A DNA stretch of 64,000 bases from Lachnoclostridium sp. UBA1308 (GCA_002307215.1 DBTU01000026.1:1-64000), one strand, 5' to 3'; positions 9,388 to 19,170 are shown, counted from the stretch's first letter. The notes: generated from the letters alone by a model not told the origin. Numbers and translations: made by a program.

Positions 9388-12300
9388 ATGAACAAGAAAG
9401 AGTACATTAGGAACACGAAAAGGAAAATGCTGTCCTTGCTGCTAACTGCGGCACTTGTTCTCATGCTTATTCCGTCCGAAACAGTGACGGCGGCCTATAG
9501 CTTTTTGGGTAGCGGCACTTCGTCAACCGACCCATATATAATAACCACGAAGGCTCAGCTTGATGAACTGGCATCGGCAGTAAACGATGGAAACGACTTT
9601 GGTGGATGTTATCTTGAACTTGGTAACAACATCACCTTTTCCGGCAGTTGGACACCGATTGGTAACCTGTACTGCAGCTTCGGCGGAACCTTTGACGGAA
9701 ATGGGTATACGATTTCAGGCCTGTCGATCGGCAGCAATACCCAGTACAATTCATCTTTTTCTTACGCCGGCCTTTTCGGAAATGTTTCAACCTCTGCCAC
9801 AATTAAGAACTTAAACTTGAGCGTCAGCATTTATTCAGAGGCTTCGAGCTCCACCATCGGCGCACTGGCGGGGTATTCCGACGGCAAAATCGTCAACTGT
9901 ACATCTTCCGGCATAATCAGCGCATCCGGCACCTATGTTGGGGGGCTGATCGGATATGTAAACAGCGGCAGCATTATCGGTTCCTCCTCAAGCTGCGCTG
10001 TAACCAATACCGACGACGGCGCATATGTGGGTGGGCTTATCGGCGAAAGCCTGGGTGTTGCGGTTAACTCGTACGCAGCCGGCAATGTGACGGCAGGAAA
10101 CAGTGGCTATGTAGGCGGTTTTGCAGGGCAGAATTATAGTGCACTGAGTTGCTATTCCACGGGGACGATAACAGTAAACGGCTCGATGTCCAATACTTTG
10201 GCCGTAGGCGGATTTACGGGCATCGATGCCGGCGGTTATGTCTTCAATTGCTACAGCTCCGGAAGCGTTAGCGTTAGTACACTGACGTCTTTATCCGAGC
10301 ACACGCTTTATATCGGAGGGTTTGACGGCATAGAGCAGGCTGCGTATATGAGTAACAGCTTTTCTTCGATTAGTACAATAACTACCCCGTCTGACAGCAC
10401 AAACATCACGGTAAATGCAGGCAGATTTACGGGGGAACTGGCAGGCAATTACACAAACTGCTATGACAACAACAGCCTGAGCTTTTCTGCCAACGGCAGT
10501 TCTGCAGGTACTACATATACCGGTTCGGCAACCGCACTGTCCACTGCAGTATTCGGCGGTACGGCTGCCTCTATTTTCTTTACAACCGACGGCAGTTCTA
10601 CGGCTACAGCGTCGTCGCTGGTTACCGCGCTCAATGGGGGAAGAGCCGCTTTTTTAAGCTCAGGCACCTCACCATCAGCTATTTTGGGCAGTTCTCCTTT
10701 CAGCGGCTATACCCCCATGTTCTGGGAAAATGGCACGGCAGGACATCCGATTTGCTCAAGCCTTGCAAAAATCGCTGTGACCTCCACAAGCGCATCGCTG
10801 GGACTTGCATCACCTTTCGGCGGTGACAACGCGAGCATAGCTATCTACAAAGCCAACGATGCGACTGCATCGTCGGGCACGGATATTACATCTGACGCAA
10901 ATACAATGATACTGTCATCAGGCGACGCCGTTACGATCAGCAATCTCAATTCTGCAGAAATTTATTATTACTACGTTATTTTTACAAACAGCAGCGGTGA
11001 TATATACACATCGGAGGTCGTGAGCGTGGAAACCACCCCTGCTTTGAACCATGCCCCGACACTGAGCGTAACGCCGCTAACAGGGCTTACATTGTTATAT
11101 GGGGCAAGTAACGGATCGCAGCTTTTCACCAAGGTCACGGCAGGCATTGGTGCCGGCGACGGCAGCGGCAGCGGTATCCAACACTTCAGCAGCATCACGC
11201 TACAAGTCACAGGTATTCAGGACGGAAGTGACGAGTGTCTTACAATAGATTCCTACGACGTTTATTTATACCAATCCGGTACGACCACTAATACTTACAC
11301 TACCCAAAATGGCTTTTCCGTCACTGTTACAAATGCCTCCGGCACATCGGCGACGGTTACCCTTTCAAAGGCTTCGACGGTTTTGTCAGATTGGGATACA
11401 ATGATTGAAAGTATCAAATATTTTAACAAAAAATGTATAGTGGGTAACCCAAAACTTGGCACGCGTACCGTCAAGATCACCGCCATTATGGACGATGGCG
11501 GTACGCTTAATGGCGGAACCGACTCTGGAACCTGCTCCTATAAATCAGACGTTACGATAGTATACGGTATCACCTATGTACTTGGGATCAACGGCGCGAC
11601 AAACTCAGCTTTAAACCCTTCGATGTATGATTCCACAGCGAATATATACTTAGTGGCTCCATCGGCCAACAGTTACACGTTTGAGGGATGGTACACAAGC
11701 AATACATTTACATCCGCTTATCTGGTGTCATCGCCCGCAATTGCGAAAGGTGCCACCGGAAACTATACTTTCTATGCCAGATGGTATAACACCGTATCCT
11801 TTGACACCGGCTCCGGCACTGTGGTAACCAGCCAGAGTGTGGCGACCGGCGGATATGCCACGAAACCGGTCAACGACCCGACCTATGACGGCTATATCTT
11901 CGGCGGCTGGTACACGAACAGCGACTACGAGACAAAATTCGATTTTACGACTACGACAATAACGATGAACACCACCATCTACGCCAAGTGGACGACCATC
12001 ACAACCGAATCGGTTACTGTGAAAACAGCGCCGGCCAAAACAACCTATACCGAGGGAGAAACCTTAGACCTTACCGGACTTGTGGTAACCCTGAATAAGA
12101 GCAACAGCACCACCGAGAATGTAGCTTTTGCTGATTTCACTGCAAAAGGTATCACTACTTCTCCGGCGAATGGAACGGAGCTTTCCACCGGTGATACCGC
12201 TGTAACCATCACCTACACCGCAGACAGTAAGTCAGTGATCCAAAGCATTACGGTCAATCCGGCACCCGTGGTGAACAGTGCAACGATCAGCCCGACAGGC

Positions 12301-14598
12301 ATAAATTATGATCTTAGCTCACCTGCCGATGTAGTCACCACCATTACCTGGAACAGCGCCAGTACGGTGACAGATGTAGTTTACGGCACAACCTCTTTGG
12401 CAACGCCTGATGTTTATGCTGTCTCAGGAAGCGCATTGACCATCAAGAGCAGTTACATAAATACGCTGGGGATTTCAGAAGGCGATGTAGTGACATTTAA
12501 AATCTCCTTTGACAAAGGAACTTCCGTCACCCTTACCGTCAGCATTGTTGACAGCTATATTCCTGCGGGCAACTACAGCATCACCCTTCAGAGTGGTGGC
12601 AACGGTATCGTGAGTGCCAATATCTACTCTGCATCAAAAGGCACGGAAATCATCTTGACCACAACTTCGGACAGCGGTTATCACTTCAAGGAGTGGCAAG
12701 TTATGGATGGCGGTGTGACGATAACAGACAATAAGTTCACCATGCCGGACAACAACGTGACGGTGAAAGCAATTTTTGAACTAATCCCCGCGTCCACCTA
12801 TCAAGTCACTATAAATGGCAGCTATACAGACGCAAGCGGTGCAGGTAGCTATTCTTCGGGAAATATTGTTACTGTAAATGCAGGCAGCCGTGACCGCTAC
12901 ACATTCAATGGCTGGACTTCGACCGACGGCATAACCTTTTCCAACGCAAACAATGCGACAACAACCTTTATCATGCCGGCAGGTAACGTGACCGTAACCG
13001 CATCCTGGAGCTATAGCGGCAGTTCAGGAGGCAGCCTTAGTGAAGGCGGTAATGCCGGAAGCATTGACGGCAGCACTTCGGACGACTCTGATACTACCGA
13101 AGTACAACAGGAAATTAAACCGGATCAACCCACGATAGAATCAGCAACGGTAAAAGCAAAGAAAGAAACCGACAACTCCGCAGTAGCGGAAATTCCTGAG
13201 AAAACAGTTGCAAATGCGATTGCGAAAGCACAAGCAGAGGCAGCGGAACAGGAAAAAGCCGAAAACGGTATTGGTGTTTCACTGTCAGTCAGTAGCCCTG
13301 TCGGAACGAAATCTCTTAGAATCGTATTGACACAGCCTGCTTTGACACTGCTGGCAAAGGCTGAGGTATCGTCATTAGAGATAGACAGCGGTTTGGGTAG
13401 TCTGAATTTTGATCTGGAAGCCATAAAAGAAATCCAGAAGCAGAGTACCGGAGCTGTTACAATCAGCTTTATTCCGGCAACCAGCCTTAACAATGATGTG
13501 AAGGCACTTGTTGGAACAAGACCCGTTTACAACATTTCCATCAGCTATGGAAAGGACGGAAAGACCGCTAGCATCACTACACTGGGAAGCGGCAGTATTA
13601 CTCTCTCCCTTCCCTACACACCGGGCAAGAATGAAGCCGTGGGCTGTCTGTTCGGAGTTTATGTGGACGGCAAAGGCAATGCGACCCGTATTGAGGGTTC
13701 TACCTACGATGAGAACAGCAAGAGCATTATTTTTGACAGTGATCATTTTTCAGTATATGGCGTGGGCTATACGGCACCAAGTAAGAAATTTAAGGATATC
13801 TCCTCTCATTGGGCGAAAGAATCCATTGACTATGTAGTAGGTCGGGGATTGTTTTCCGGTACATCGACTACCGCCTTTTCACCTGAGGCTGCTATGAGCC
13901 GCGGAATGTTGGTTACAGCGCTGGGCAGATTGACAGGTGTTGATATAAGTGACTACAAGACTGTCAGCTTCACCGATGTGGCAGCAGATAAGTATTATTC
14001 ACCTTACATCGAATGGGCATATAAGAATGGTATCGTAAGCGATATCGGCAATCGTCAGTTTGCTCCGGATCGTGCCATCACCCGTGAGGAAATTGCCTTA
14101 ATTCTCAGTAACTATGCGAAAGCTACCGGATATACACTCCCGGTTACCCGTGAGGCAGCTGCCTTTGCGGATGATTCAAATATTGGAAGCACCTATAAGG
14201 AGGCAGTAAAAGCCCTGCAGCAGGCAGGCATCATGATGGGTGGAAGCGGCAATAAGATTAATCCTAAAGCAAATGTGACCCGTGCCGAGGTTGCGGCAAT
14301 GCTGCACCGGTACATCAAGCTGACCATTGATCCCGCCACGGCGCAGGGATGGGCTGTGAACGATGCCGGACAGCGTCTGTATTATAAGGACGGCAAAGCC
14401 CTAACCGGCTGGCAGACCATTACCAGCGGAGACCAGATAAAGAAGTATTATTTTACTGTTGAGGCAATCATGGTATCCAGCAAGTGGCTTAAGATTGACG
14501 GCAACTGGTACTATTTCTACAAAGACGGCTCTCTTGCGGTTAATACGAAGGTGGACGGCTACAAGTTAGACGAAAACGGTGTGAGACAGTCCAAGTAA
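9388..14598 (+). CDS. large modular S-layer-homology surface protein
   Basis: A 1736-aa exported protein. A Lys/Arg-rich signal peptide ends near residue 35. GLUG-type repeats with VGGLIG/VGGFAG motifs lie at about 125-290. InlB/listeria-type repeats with GGWYT and YAKWT motifs lie at about 726-869, an Ig-like segment follows to 960, an X2-type module spans about 963-1055, and two further InlB-like repeats reach about 1210. A Gly/Ser-rich linker leads to an unassigned domain. Three SLH domains occupy about 1466-1647 and two aromatic cell-wall-binding repeats (YYFYKDG type) end the protein. SLH domains bind secondary cell-wall polymer, so this is probably a wall-anchored adhesin or scaffold. 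The frame opens at 9340, but AAGGAG before the ATG at 9388 and the signal peptide set the start. A GC-rich hairpin (9313-9330) sits in the 5' leader. Confidence 0.93.
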   Translation: MNKKEYIRNTKRKMLSLLLTAALVLMLIPSETVTAAYSFLGSGTSSTDPYIITTKAQLDELASAVNDGNDFGGCYLELGNNITFSGSWTPIGNLYCSFGGTFDGNGYTISGLSIGSNTQYNSSFSYAGLFGNVSTSATIKNLNLSVSIYSEASSSTIGALAGYSDGKIVNCTSSGIISASGTYVGGLIGYVNSGSIIGSSSSCAVTNTDDGAYVGGLIGESLGVAVNSYAAGNVTAGNSGYVGGFAGQNYSALSCYSTGTITVNGSMSNTLAVGGFTGIDAGGYVFNCYSSGSVSVSTLTSLSEHTLYIGGFDGIEQAAYMSNSFSSISTITTPSDSTNITVNAGRFTGELAGNYTNCYDNNSLSFSANGSSAGTTYTGSATALSTAVFGGTAASIFFTTDGSSTATASSLVTALNGGRAAFLSSGTSPSAILGSSPFSGYTPMFWENGTAGHPICSSLAKIAVTSTSASLGLASPFGGDNASIAIYKANDATASSGTDITSDANTMILSSGDAVTISNLNSAEIYYYYVIFTNSSGDIYTSEVVSVETTPALNHAPTLSVTPLTGLTLLYGASNGSQLFTKVTAGIGAGDGSGSGIQHFSSITLQVTGIQDGSDECLTIDSYDVYLYQSGTTTNTYTTQNGFSVTVTNASGTSATVTLSKASTVLSDWDTMIESIKYFNKKCIVGNPKLGTRTVKITAIMDDGGTLNGGTDSGTCSYKSDVTIVYGITYVLGINGATNSALNPSMYDSTANIYLVAPSANSYTFEGWYTSNTFTSAYLVSSPAIAKGATGNYTFYARWYNTVSFDTGSGTVVTSQSVATGGYATKPVNDPTYDGYIFGGWYTNSDYETKFDFTTTTITMNTTIYAKWTTITTESVTVKTAPAKTTYTEGETLDLTGLVVTLNKSNSTTENVAFADFTAKGITTSPANGTELSTGDTAVTITYTADSKSVIQSITVNPAPVVNSATISPTGINYDLSSPADVVTTITWNSASTVTDVVYGTTSLATPDVYAVSGSALTIKSSYINTLGISEGDVVTFKISFDKGTSVTLTVSIVDSYIPAGNYSITLQSGGNGIVSANIYSASKGTEIILTTTSDSGYHFKEWQVMDGGVTITDNKFTMPDNNVTVKAIFELIPASTYQVTINGSYTDASGAGSYSSGNIVTVNAGSRDRYTFNGWTSTDGITFSNANNATTTFIMPAGNVTVTASWSYSGSSGGSLSEGGNAGSIDGSTSDDSDTTEVQQEIKPDQPTIESATVKAKKETDNSAVAEIPEKTVANAIAKAQAEAAEQEKAENGIGVSLSVSSPVGTKSLRIVLTQPALTLLAKAEVSSLEIDSGLGSLNFDLEAIKEIQKQSTGAVTISFIPATSLNNDVKALVGTRPVYNISISYGKDGKTASITTLGSGSITLSLPYTPGKNEAVGCLFGVYVDGKGNATRIEGSTYDENSKSIIFDSDHFSVYGVGYTAPSKKFKDISSHWAKESIDYVVGRGLFSGTSTTAFSPEAAMSRGMLVTALGRLTGVDISDYKTVSFTDVAADKYYSPYIEWAYKNGIVSDIGNRQFAPDRAITREEIALILSNYAKATGYTLPVTREAAAFADDSNIGSTYKEAVKALQQAGIMMGGSGNKINPKANVTRAEVAAMLHRYIKLTIDPATAQGWAVNDAGQRLYYKDGKALTGWQTITSGDQIKKYYFTVEAIMVSSKWLKIDGNWYYFYKDGSLAVNTKVDGYKLDENGVRQSK

Positions 14599-14654
14599 CA
14601 GCACGCAAACGGTTACAGACACAAAAATGAGAGATGTATCAACTAACATTATAG

Positions 14655-14741
14655 AGCCGAGAGCAAACCCATCGAAAGGTGGGGACGCAAAACCGTGGGA
14701 TCTACGGCGCTCATCGAGCGCTATGATAGCCTGGCTGCCGG
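14655..14741 (+). promoter_or_regulatory. c-di-GMP-I (GEMM) riboswitch aptamer
   Basis: The conserved core is present in order: GCAAACC, a short helix closed by a GAAA tetraloop, GGGACGCAAA, then a second variable helix and a 3' TAGCCTGGCTGCC segment that corresponds to the tetraloop-receptor and P1 closing strand of the Vc2-type aptamer. An intrinsic terminator follows 15 nt later, as expected of a transcription-controlling riboswitch. It lies immediately 3' of the SLH protein gene rather than 5' of an obvious surface or motility gene. Confidence 0.88.
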
Positions 14742-14755
14742 AAGTCAAAAAGCGG

Positions 14756-14797
14756 AATTCCTTATTCTACTTTCATAGGTGGGGTAAGGAATTTTGT
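14756..14797 (+). terminator. riboswitch expression-platform terminator
   Basis: 9-bp perfect stem AATTCCTTA (14756-14764) and TAAGGAATT (14785-14793) followed by a short T run. It comes just after the c-di-GMP-I aptamer and may also end the SLH protein transcript. Confidence 0.7.
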
Positions 14798-14827
14798 ACG
14801 TAATGGCGTAAGGGAATACTTATTTTA

Positions 14828-14855
14828 TTGATTTTTTTAGTTGTTCTGCTATAAT
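14828..14855 (+). promoter_or_regulatory. sigma-A-type promoter before the GNAT gene
   Basis: TTGATT (14828-14833), 16-nt spacer, TATAAT (14850-14855). It lies downstream of the riboswitch terminator, so the acetyltransferase gene can be transcribed independently of c-di-GMP. Confidence 0.6.
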
Positions 14856-14886
14856 TGCTGTATAAAAGTGGAAAGGGTGATTACAT

Positions 14887-14943
14887 ATGGGAAATAATAT
14901 GAATGTAAAATTGTATAGTACAGGGAGGGTGACTATAATTTAA
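14887..14943 (+). CDS. possible 18-aa leader peptide or gene remnant
   Basis: A short frame with ATG at 14887 preceded by GAAAGGGTG at a good distance and ending in TAA at 14943. It follows the promoter at 14828-14855. Nothing in the 18 residues is recognisable. It may be a leader peptide for the GNAT gene, or the trimmed start of a lost gene. Confidence 0.25.
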   Translation: MGNNMNVKLYSTGRVTII

Positions 14944-14967
14944 CCCTTCTATGAAAATGGGGGCTTA

Positions 14968-15420
14968 ATGTCAGAAATAACATACAAAGTAATTAATAAC
15001 AATGAGGTAGCTAAGATAGCTGAAATTTTTGGTGATTATATTATTCAATTTAATTGTTTTCATTTTGGGGAAGGTTGTCTATCATTAGTAGCTTATGATA
15101 ATGATGTGCCTGTTGGAATTATATCTACATATCCCTTAGGGTATCCTAGACCATTAGAGCATTTGAAAGACGCATATATTGATGTCCTGGAAGTAGATGA
15201 AAGGTATAGAAAACAAGGTATAGCAAGAGGAATGATAACACGTACTGAAAAATGGGCCAAAGATAACGGATATCGTCAGATTAGGTCATGGAGTAGTGAA
15301 GATAAAAACGAAGCTATCCCTATGTGGTATGCATTAGATTATTGTATGTGCCCAGCAAAAATATGGGTAGAATGGTGTGAAAAAATCGTAGATGGATTTT
15401 ATGTTGCTAAAAAGTTATAA
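14968..15420 (+). CDS. GNAT-family N-acetyltransferase
   Basis: A 150-aa protein with the GNAT acetyl-CoA-binding signature: the strand DVLEVDERYRKQGIARGMI near residues 72-90 carries the Q/RxxGxA loop. The length is usual for the family. Acceptor substrate cannot be told. The ATG at 14968 follows GGGGGC. The gene is more AT-rich than the SLH gene before it, and it lies between the orphan riboswitch and an insertion sequence, which suggests an accessory region. Confidence 0.85.
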   Translation: MSEITYKVINNNEVAKIAEIFGDYIIQFNCFHFGEGCLSLVAYDNDVPVGIISTYPLGYPRPLEHLKDAYIDVLEVDERYRKQGIARGMITRTEKWAKDNGYRQIRSWSSEDKNEAIPMWYALDYCMCPAKIWVEWCEKIVDGFYVAKKL

Positions 15421-15472
15421 TAAGAAAGTTATAAAGTTAATATGCAATTTGATTAATTGATATAGTAATTCT

Positions 15473-15517
15473 AAAACTCACCAAGGTTGCTTTAAGAGAT
15501 AGACTGAGGTGAGTTTT
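15473..15517. terminator. terminator of the GNAT gene
   Basis: 10-bp perfect stem AAAACTCACC (15473-15482) and GGTGAGTTTT (15508-15517) with a 25-nt loop; A- and T-flanks would allow action on both strands. Confidence 0.65.
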
Positions 15518-15567
15518 ATCGATACAAGGTAAAGAATCTTTGCGTGACAATTCCCGAAAAGTTATGT

Positions 15568-15578
15568 AAAGTTATATA
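15568..15578. repeat. left target-site duplication of the IS
   Basis: AAAGTTATATA, identical to 17151-17161 on the other side of the element; 11 bp fits IS4-family insertion. Confidence 0.92.
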
Positions 15579-17150
15579 CTTGAGTTTCCGCAAAATGTAA
15601 CTGAAGGATAAATAAATCTAACCAAAGTGCCAATCTGCCATTTTTGGAAGGGTGTAAAGTGGCAGTACCTAAATTTATGGCTCTTTAATAAGCCCCGACT
15701 GAAACCGGACTTGGAAAAAATATTGTTTTACCTATTTAGGCGATTAGCTTAAAGCATAGTTGACGGTATGCAGGACGTTTTGTCCTGAACCAGAGTCTGA
15801 CACCCTCTTTTGCATAAGATAGTATGCCAGAGATACCTTTCGCTAACCGGTAATAGCAGAACTGAACTTTTTCCTTTACAGGAGCCGCTGTCTGTATGAT
15901 GGAAACCTTAAGGGCATTTGTTTCTGATTTCATTGAAACCTGAGCAAGAAATGCCATGCATAGGGAGATATAAAAATTTAAAGCATTGATTGCCTTGAGT
16001 TTCCGGACACGGAAGTTTTCTAACCGGAAAACCTGCTTCTCACAGCGGAAATATTCCTCAATCCGCCAGCGGGAGAAATAAAGTCTTGCAATCCGGATGA
16101 CATCCTCTCGGGATTTTAATTCCTTGTTTGTTGCAAGCATCATCGGATGCTCTGTGAGGCCATAGACAAGAACCAGATAAATATCTTTCCTGGATGCGGT
16201 AATCTGAACCTTCACATGGGATAGATAAGCCTCCCGTTTTTTACCTTTATAAATCACCGGTGTTGTGATTTTGCCTTTTCGGCGATTTCGAAGTTCTGTG
16301 GCGGCTACCCATTTATTATGAAAAAGGAGCTTCTTTTTAGCTGTAAGCCGAATCACATAATCCTGCTTTAATTCATCGAGCTTTAGGAACATCTTATTGT
16401 CATCATAGCCTCGGTCCATAACAAAAGTAGCTTTACCAAACATGGCTTTTCCGCGCTCCATGGCATCGAAGGTTACGCTATTGGTGGAGGTGAAGGTCTT
16501 TTCTTTTGAAGAATGGATTTTGGAGTAAATACTGACCGGATGATTGCTTTTTGTCATGACACAGGCTTCCGTTACATGATAGCCCTTCTCATAGACATTT
16601 TTGGTGTCGGTGCTTTTGGAACCATCCCGAACAAGTCCCAGCGCTTCGAACTTGTATCCGTCAGGTTTGACAATATCACTATCATCGATATGAATAACCG
16701 GCTGATCAGGAACCCATTTTCGTATCGTATGAAGATACGAGGATAAAGCCGCCTTTGGTATTCCCTTATTCAGATGTCGGGTAAGTCTTTCCACACTGTT
16801 TACCTTTTTGGAGTCTTCGTGAAGCTGATCCACTACATCAGTTAAAAGACAACTGCCAGAAGCTAACATGCCATAGGTCATGTCAGCAGTAAACTTTCTA
16901 TTCGGTTTGGAAAGCTTACCGGATATTTTGTTTGAAAAAGATAAAATTTCTCGTTTCAAAGTGTAGGTATTTGTTGTAGAATTAGCCATAAGGAATCCCT
17001 CTCTTTTTTGTTTAGTAAGGTTTTATTGTGGTGATTTAATTTTACATCAAAAAAGGAGAAGATTCCTTATATTTTAGGCATTTTCTTAAAGTTGTTTATA
17101 ACAATACTGATGGAACAAGGGTACTGTGGATAAAACTGCGGAAACTCAAG
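15579..17150 (-). mobile_element. complete IS4-family insertion sequence (1572 bp)
   Basis: The element is bounded by 14-bp perfect terminal inverted repeats, CTTGAGTTTCCGCA (15579-15592) and TGCGGAAACTCAAG (17137-17150), and flanked by the 11-bp direct duplication AAAGTTATATA. It contains one intact transposase gene reading leftward. Perfect ends, intact duplication and an open transposase frame suggest a recent, possibly still mobile insertion. It landed 11 bp upstream of the coding start of a helix-turn-helix gene that is now frameshifted. Confidence 0.95.
15736..16989 (-). CDS. IS4-family DDE transposase
   Basis: A 417-aa transposase. The first catalytic aspartate lies in VIHIDDSDIV, the second in FVMDRGYDD, and the C-terminal Y-x2-R-x3-E-x6-K signature of the IS4 family is seen in YFSRWRIEEYFRCEK, where the catalytic glutamate sits. 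It catalyses cut-and-paste movement of the surrounding element. Length is normal and no frameshift is visible. The ATG start follows an A/G-rich ribosome site (AGAGAGGG). Confidence 0.95.
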   Translation of the reverse strand: MANSTTNTYTLKREILSFSNKISGKLSKPNRKFTADMTYGMLASGSCLLTDVVDQLHEDSKKVNSVERLTRHLNKGIPKAALSSYLHTIRKWVPDQPVIHIDDSDIVKPDGYKFEALGLVRDGSKSTDTKNVYEKGYHVTEACVMTKSNHPVSIYSKIHSSKEKTFTSTNSVTFDAMERGKAMFGKATFVMDRGYDDNKMFLKLDELKQDYVIRLTAKKKLLFHNKWVAATELRNRRKGKITTPVIYKGKKREAYLSHVKVQITASRKDIYLVLVYGLTEHPMMLATNKELKSREDVIRIARLYFSRWRIEEYFRCEKQVFRLENFRVRKLKAINALNFYISLCMAFLAQVSMKSETNALKVSIIQTAAPVKEKVQFCYYRLAKGISGILSYAKEGVRLWFRTKRPAYRQLCFKLIA

Positions 17151-17161
17151 AAAGTTATATA
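17151..17161. repeat. right target-site duplication of the IS
   Basis: AAAGTTATATA, the second copy of the 11-bp duplication made by the insertion at 15579-17150. Confidence 0.92.
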
Positions 17162-17172
17162 GGGTTGATTTC

Positions 17173-17952
17173 GTGAGTTCAGTATCAAAGAACATAAAAA
17201 AGATAAAGCTTCAGAGAAAATTTACACAGGAAGAATTGGCCAATAAACTATTTGTTACAAGACAAACTATTTCAAATTGGGAAAACGAAAATCTCAGCTT
17301 GATATTGACATGCTTATTAAGATAGCTCAATCTTTAGATACAGATATAACTACGTTAATTTATGGTCTACATGATCCGGCTGATCAGAAAAAGGAGAAAA
17401 GACACCTGATTTTAGCCGGTGGTTTTTTGTTTATTCTTAGTGTTTCTCTTTATTTCTTAACCAAAATAGCACGTGACATGTTTATGAATTTTAATACTAG
17501 TCTCACTATGCTTCTACACTTAGCCATTCAACCAATATTCTGGTTCGTGCTTGGTTGGACACTTATGCAAGGTTTAGGGGTGTTGGATGTTATAAAACCA
17601 ACGAAGTCAAAGTATAAGAAATACATACATACATATAGCAGCATTAGCAATTGTGTCGTTATATATTATACTCATGTTGCTTTATTTTGTAGAATCAGTA
17701 AAAAACATGGTTCAGCAGTACCATTATAGTCAAAATTCATCTCTTTATCCGAATGGTTATAGTTATACTTATAAAATACCAAGAACTCTAGTTCGCATCG
17801 AGATGTCTATAATAAATGTTGTTTACAAACAACCTATTATGTTTATTATTCCAAGCATTTTCTTTTGGTTCAGTAAACCAATTACAGGTGGAGTGACGAA
17901 TTTTGTACATTTTGGCATAAAGAGACATCGAAATGCAAATAAAAATACTTAA
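17173..17952 (+). pseudogene. frameshifted XRE-type regulator with membrane tail
   Basis: The first frame (GTG at 17173) encodes a helix-turn-helix domain with the family phrase TQEELANKLFVTRQTISNWEN. It is then lost by what looks like a 1-nt deletion near 17282, where one G is missing from the expected ENGKSQ coding. The second frame carries KSQLDIDMLIKIAQSLD, the linker and two membrane segments. A second shift occurs at 17616-17636 in a run of ATAC repeats, after which a third frame continues with another membrane helix to a stop at 17952. The IS insertion also removed its natural upstream region. In intact relatives the DNA-binding domain is tethered to a small membrane domain of unknown signal. 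The gene is almost certainly dead. Confidence 0.85.
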
Positions 17953-18027
17953 TTTTCATTTAAATGGTTGAACTGCAAATAAAAATATTATATAATCATT
18001 TTAAAGTTAAAAATGAGGAGCGATTTT

Positions 18028-19170
18028 GTGGAAAACAGAGCAGGAAGAAAAATTAAAACGGGAATTGGGAATTCGGAGTATACTTGTTTTATACCGGCAC
18101 CTTTGCCTCTGCAAAATCCAACAATCCAATACGATGATGAAATGATTTATTTGATATCTGAGGCAAATAGATATATTGGTAGACTGGATGAAGTGACGGA
18201 CACGCTTATCTCTCCGAGCTATTTTGTGTATATGTATGCACGCAAAGAAGCAACACTGTCATCTCAAATAGAAGGCACGAGAGCGACATTTTCCGACTTA
18301 ATTAAAGCGGAAGCGGGAATGGCGGATGAAGTTCCAAATGATGTTAAGGAAATTGAGAATTATGTAAAAGCTACGAGATATGGATTTGAGAGGCTGGAAA
18401 CGTTGCCTCTGTCTTTGAGACTGATCAGAGAAATTCATGGCATCCTAATGGAAGGCGTACGGGGTGAGAATAAAACGCCGGGAGAATTCAGAAAGTCACA
18501 GAACTGGATTGGGGGTTATTCTATAAATACAGCAAGTTATGTTCCCCCTTCCATTGATCACTTGAATAGCTGTTTGGATAACTTTGAAAGATTTATGCAT
18601 GAGAACGACAAATTATCACCTCTTGTTAAAGCGGCTCTAATTCATAGTCAGTTTGAAATGATTCATCCATTTTTAGATGGAAATGGAAGAGTTGGAAGGC
18701 TTTTGATTGCTTTTTATTTAGCTGCAAATAATATTTTGCATAAACCAACTCTTTATCTATCAAAATTTATTAAACATAATCAGCAAGCCTATTATGATTG
18801 CCTTTATAACATTCATGCCCAGGGCGATTATGAGACATGGATTAAATTCTTTTTGACAGGAATTATTGAAACTGCAAGGGAAGCGGTAGAAATTGCAAGA
18901 AGCATCACTGCTCTTCGGGAAGAGGATTTAAAAAAGATAACTGCAATGGGACGAACCAGTGAAAACGCACTTGTAATCTACGAAGGTCTATTTGATAAAA
19001 CAACTATTAGTATAGAGGAAGCGACAGCAAAGCTGGATATCAGTGTTGCTACAAGTGGACGATTGCTGGAAAGGCTCTGTGAAGAAGGTATCCTGAGCAA
19101 CTTTGACAATCGCAAACGTAAAAAGGTATTTATCTATAAGCGGTATATTGACGCTTTCAATAAGGATTGA
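18028..19170 (+). CDS. class II Fic-domain protein
   Basis: A 380-aa protein with the Fic active-site motif HPFLDGNGRVGR at about residues 212-223, whose His is catalytic in AMP transfer. An N-terminal SSQIEG segment near residue 80 matches the (S/T)xxxE(G/N) inhibitory helix of class II Fic proteins. A C-terminal winged-helix segment follows (about 315-375). Fic enzymes usually transfer AMP to protein hydroxyls; this self-inhibited Fic-HTH architecture is common in bacterial chromosomes, and its target is unknown. A GAGGAG site at 18015-18020 precedes a GTG at 18028; the in-frame ATG at 18013 would lie on the ribosome site, so I prefer GTG. Confidence 0.9.
   Translation: MENRAGRKIKTGIGNSEYTCFIPAPLPLQNPTIQYDDEMIYLISEANRYIGRLDEVTDTLISPSYFVYMYARKEATLSSQIEGTRATFSDLIKAEAGMADEVPNDVKEIENYVKATRYGFERLETLPLSLRLIREIHGILMEGVRGENKTPGEFRKSQNWIGGYSINTASYVPPSIDHLNSCLDNFERFMHENDKLSPLVKAALIHSQFEMIHPFLDGNGRVGRLLIAFYLAANNILHKPTLYLSKFIKHNQQAYYDCLYNIHAQGDYETWIKFFLTGIIETAREAVEIARSITALREEDLKKITAMGRTSENALVIYEGLFDKTTISIEEATAKLDISVATSGRLLERLCEEGILSNFDNRKRKKVFIYKRYIDAFNKD

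Noticed and set aside
13125..13746. Two long minus-strand frames inside the SLH protein gene
   Set aside because: Antisense shadows caused by repetitive Ala/Ser/Thr codons; no ribosome site or family match.
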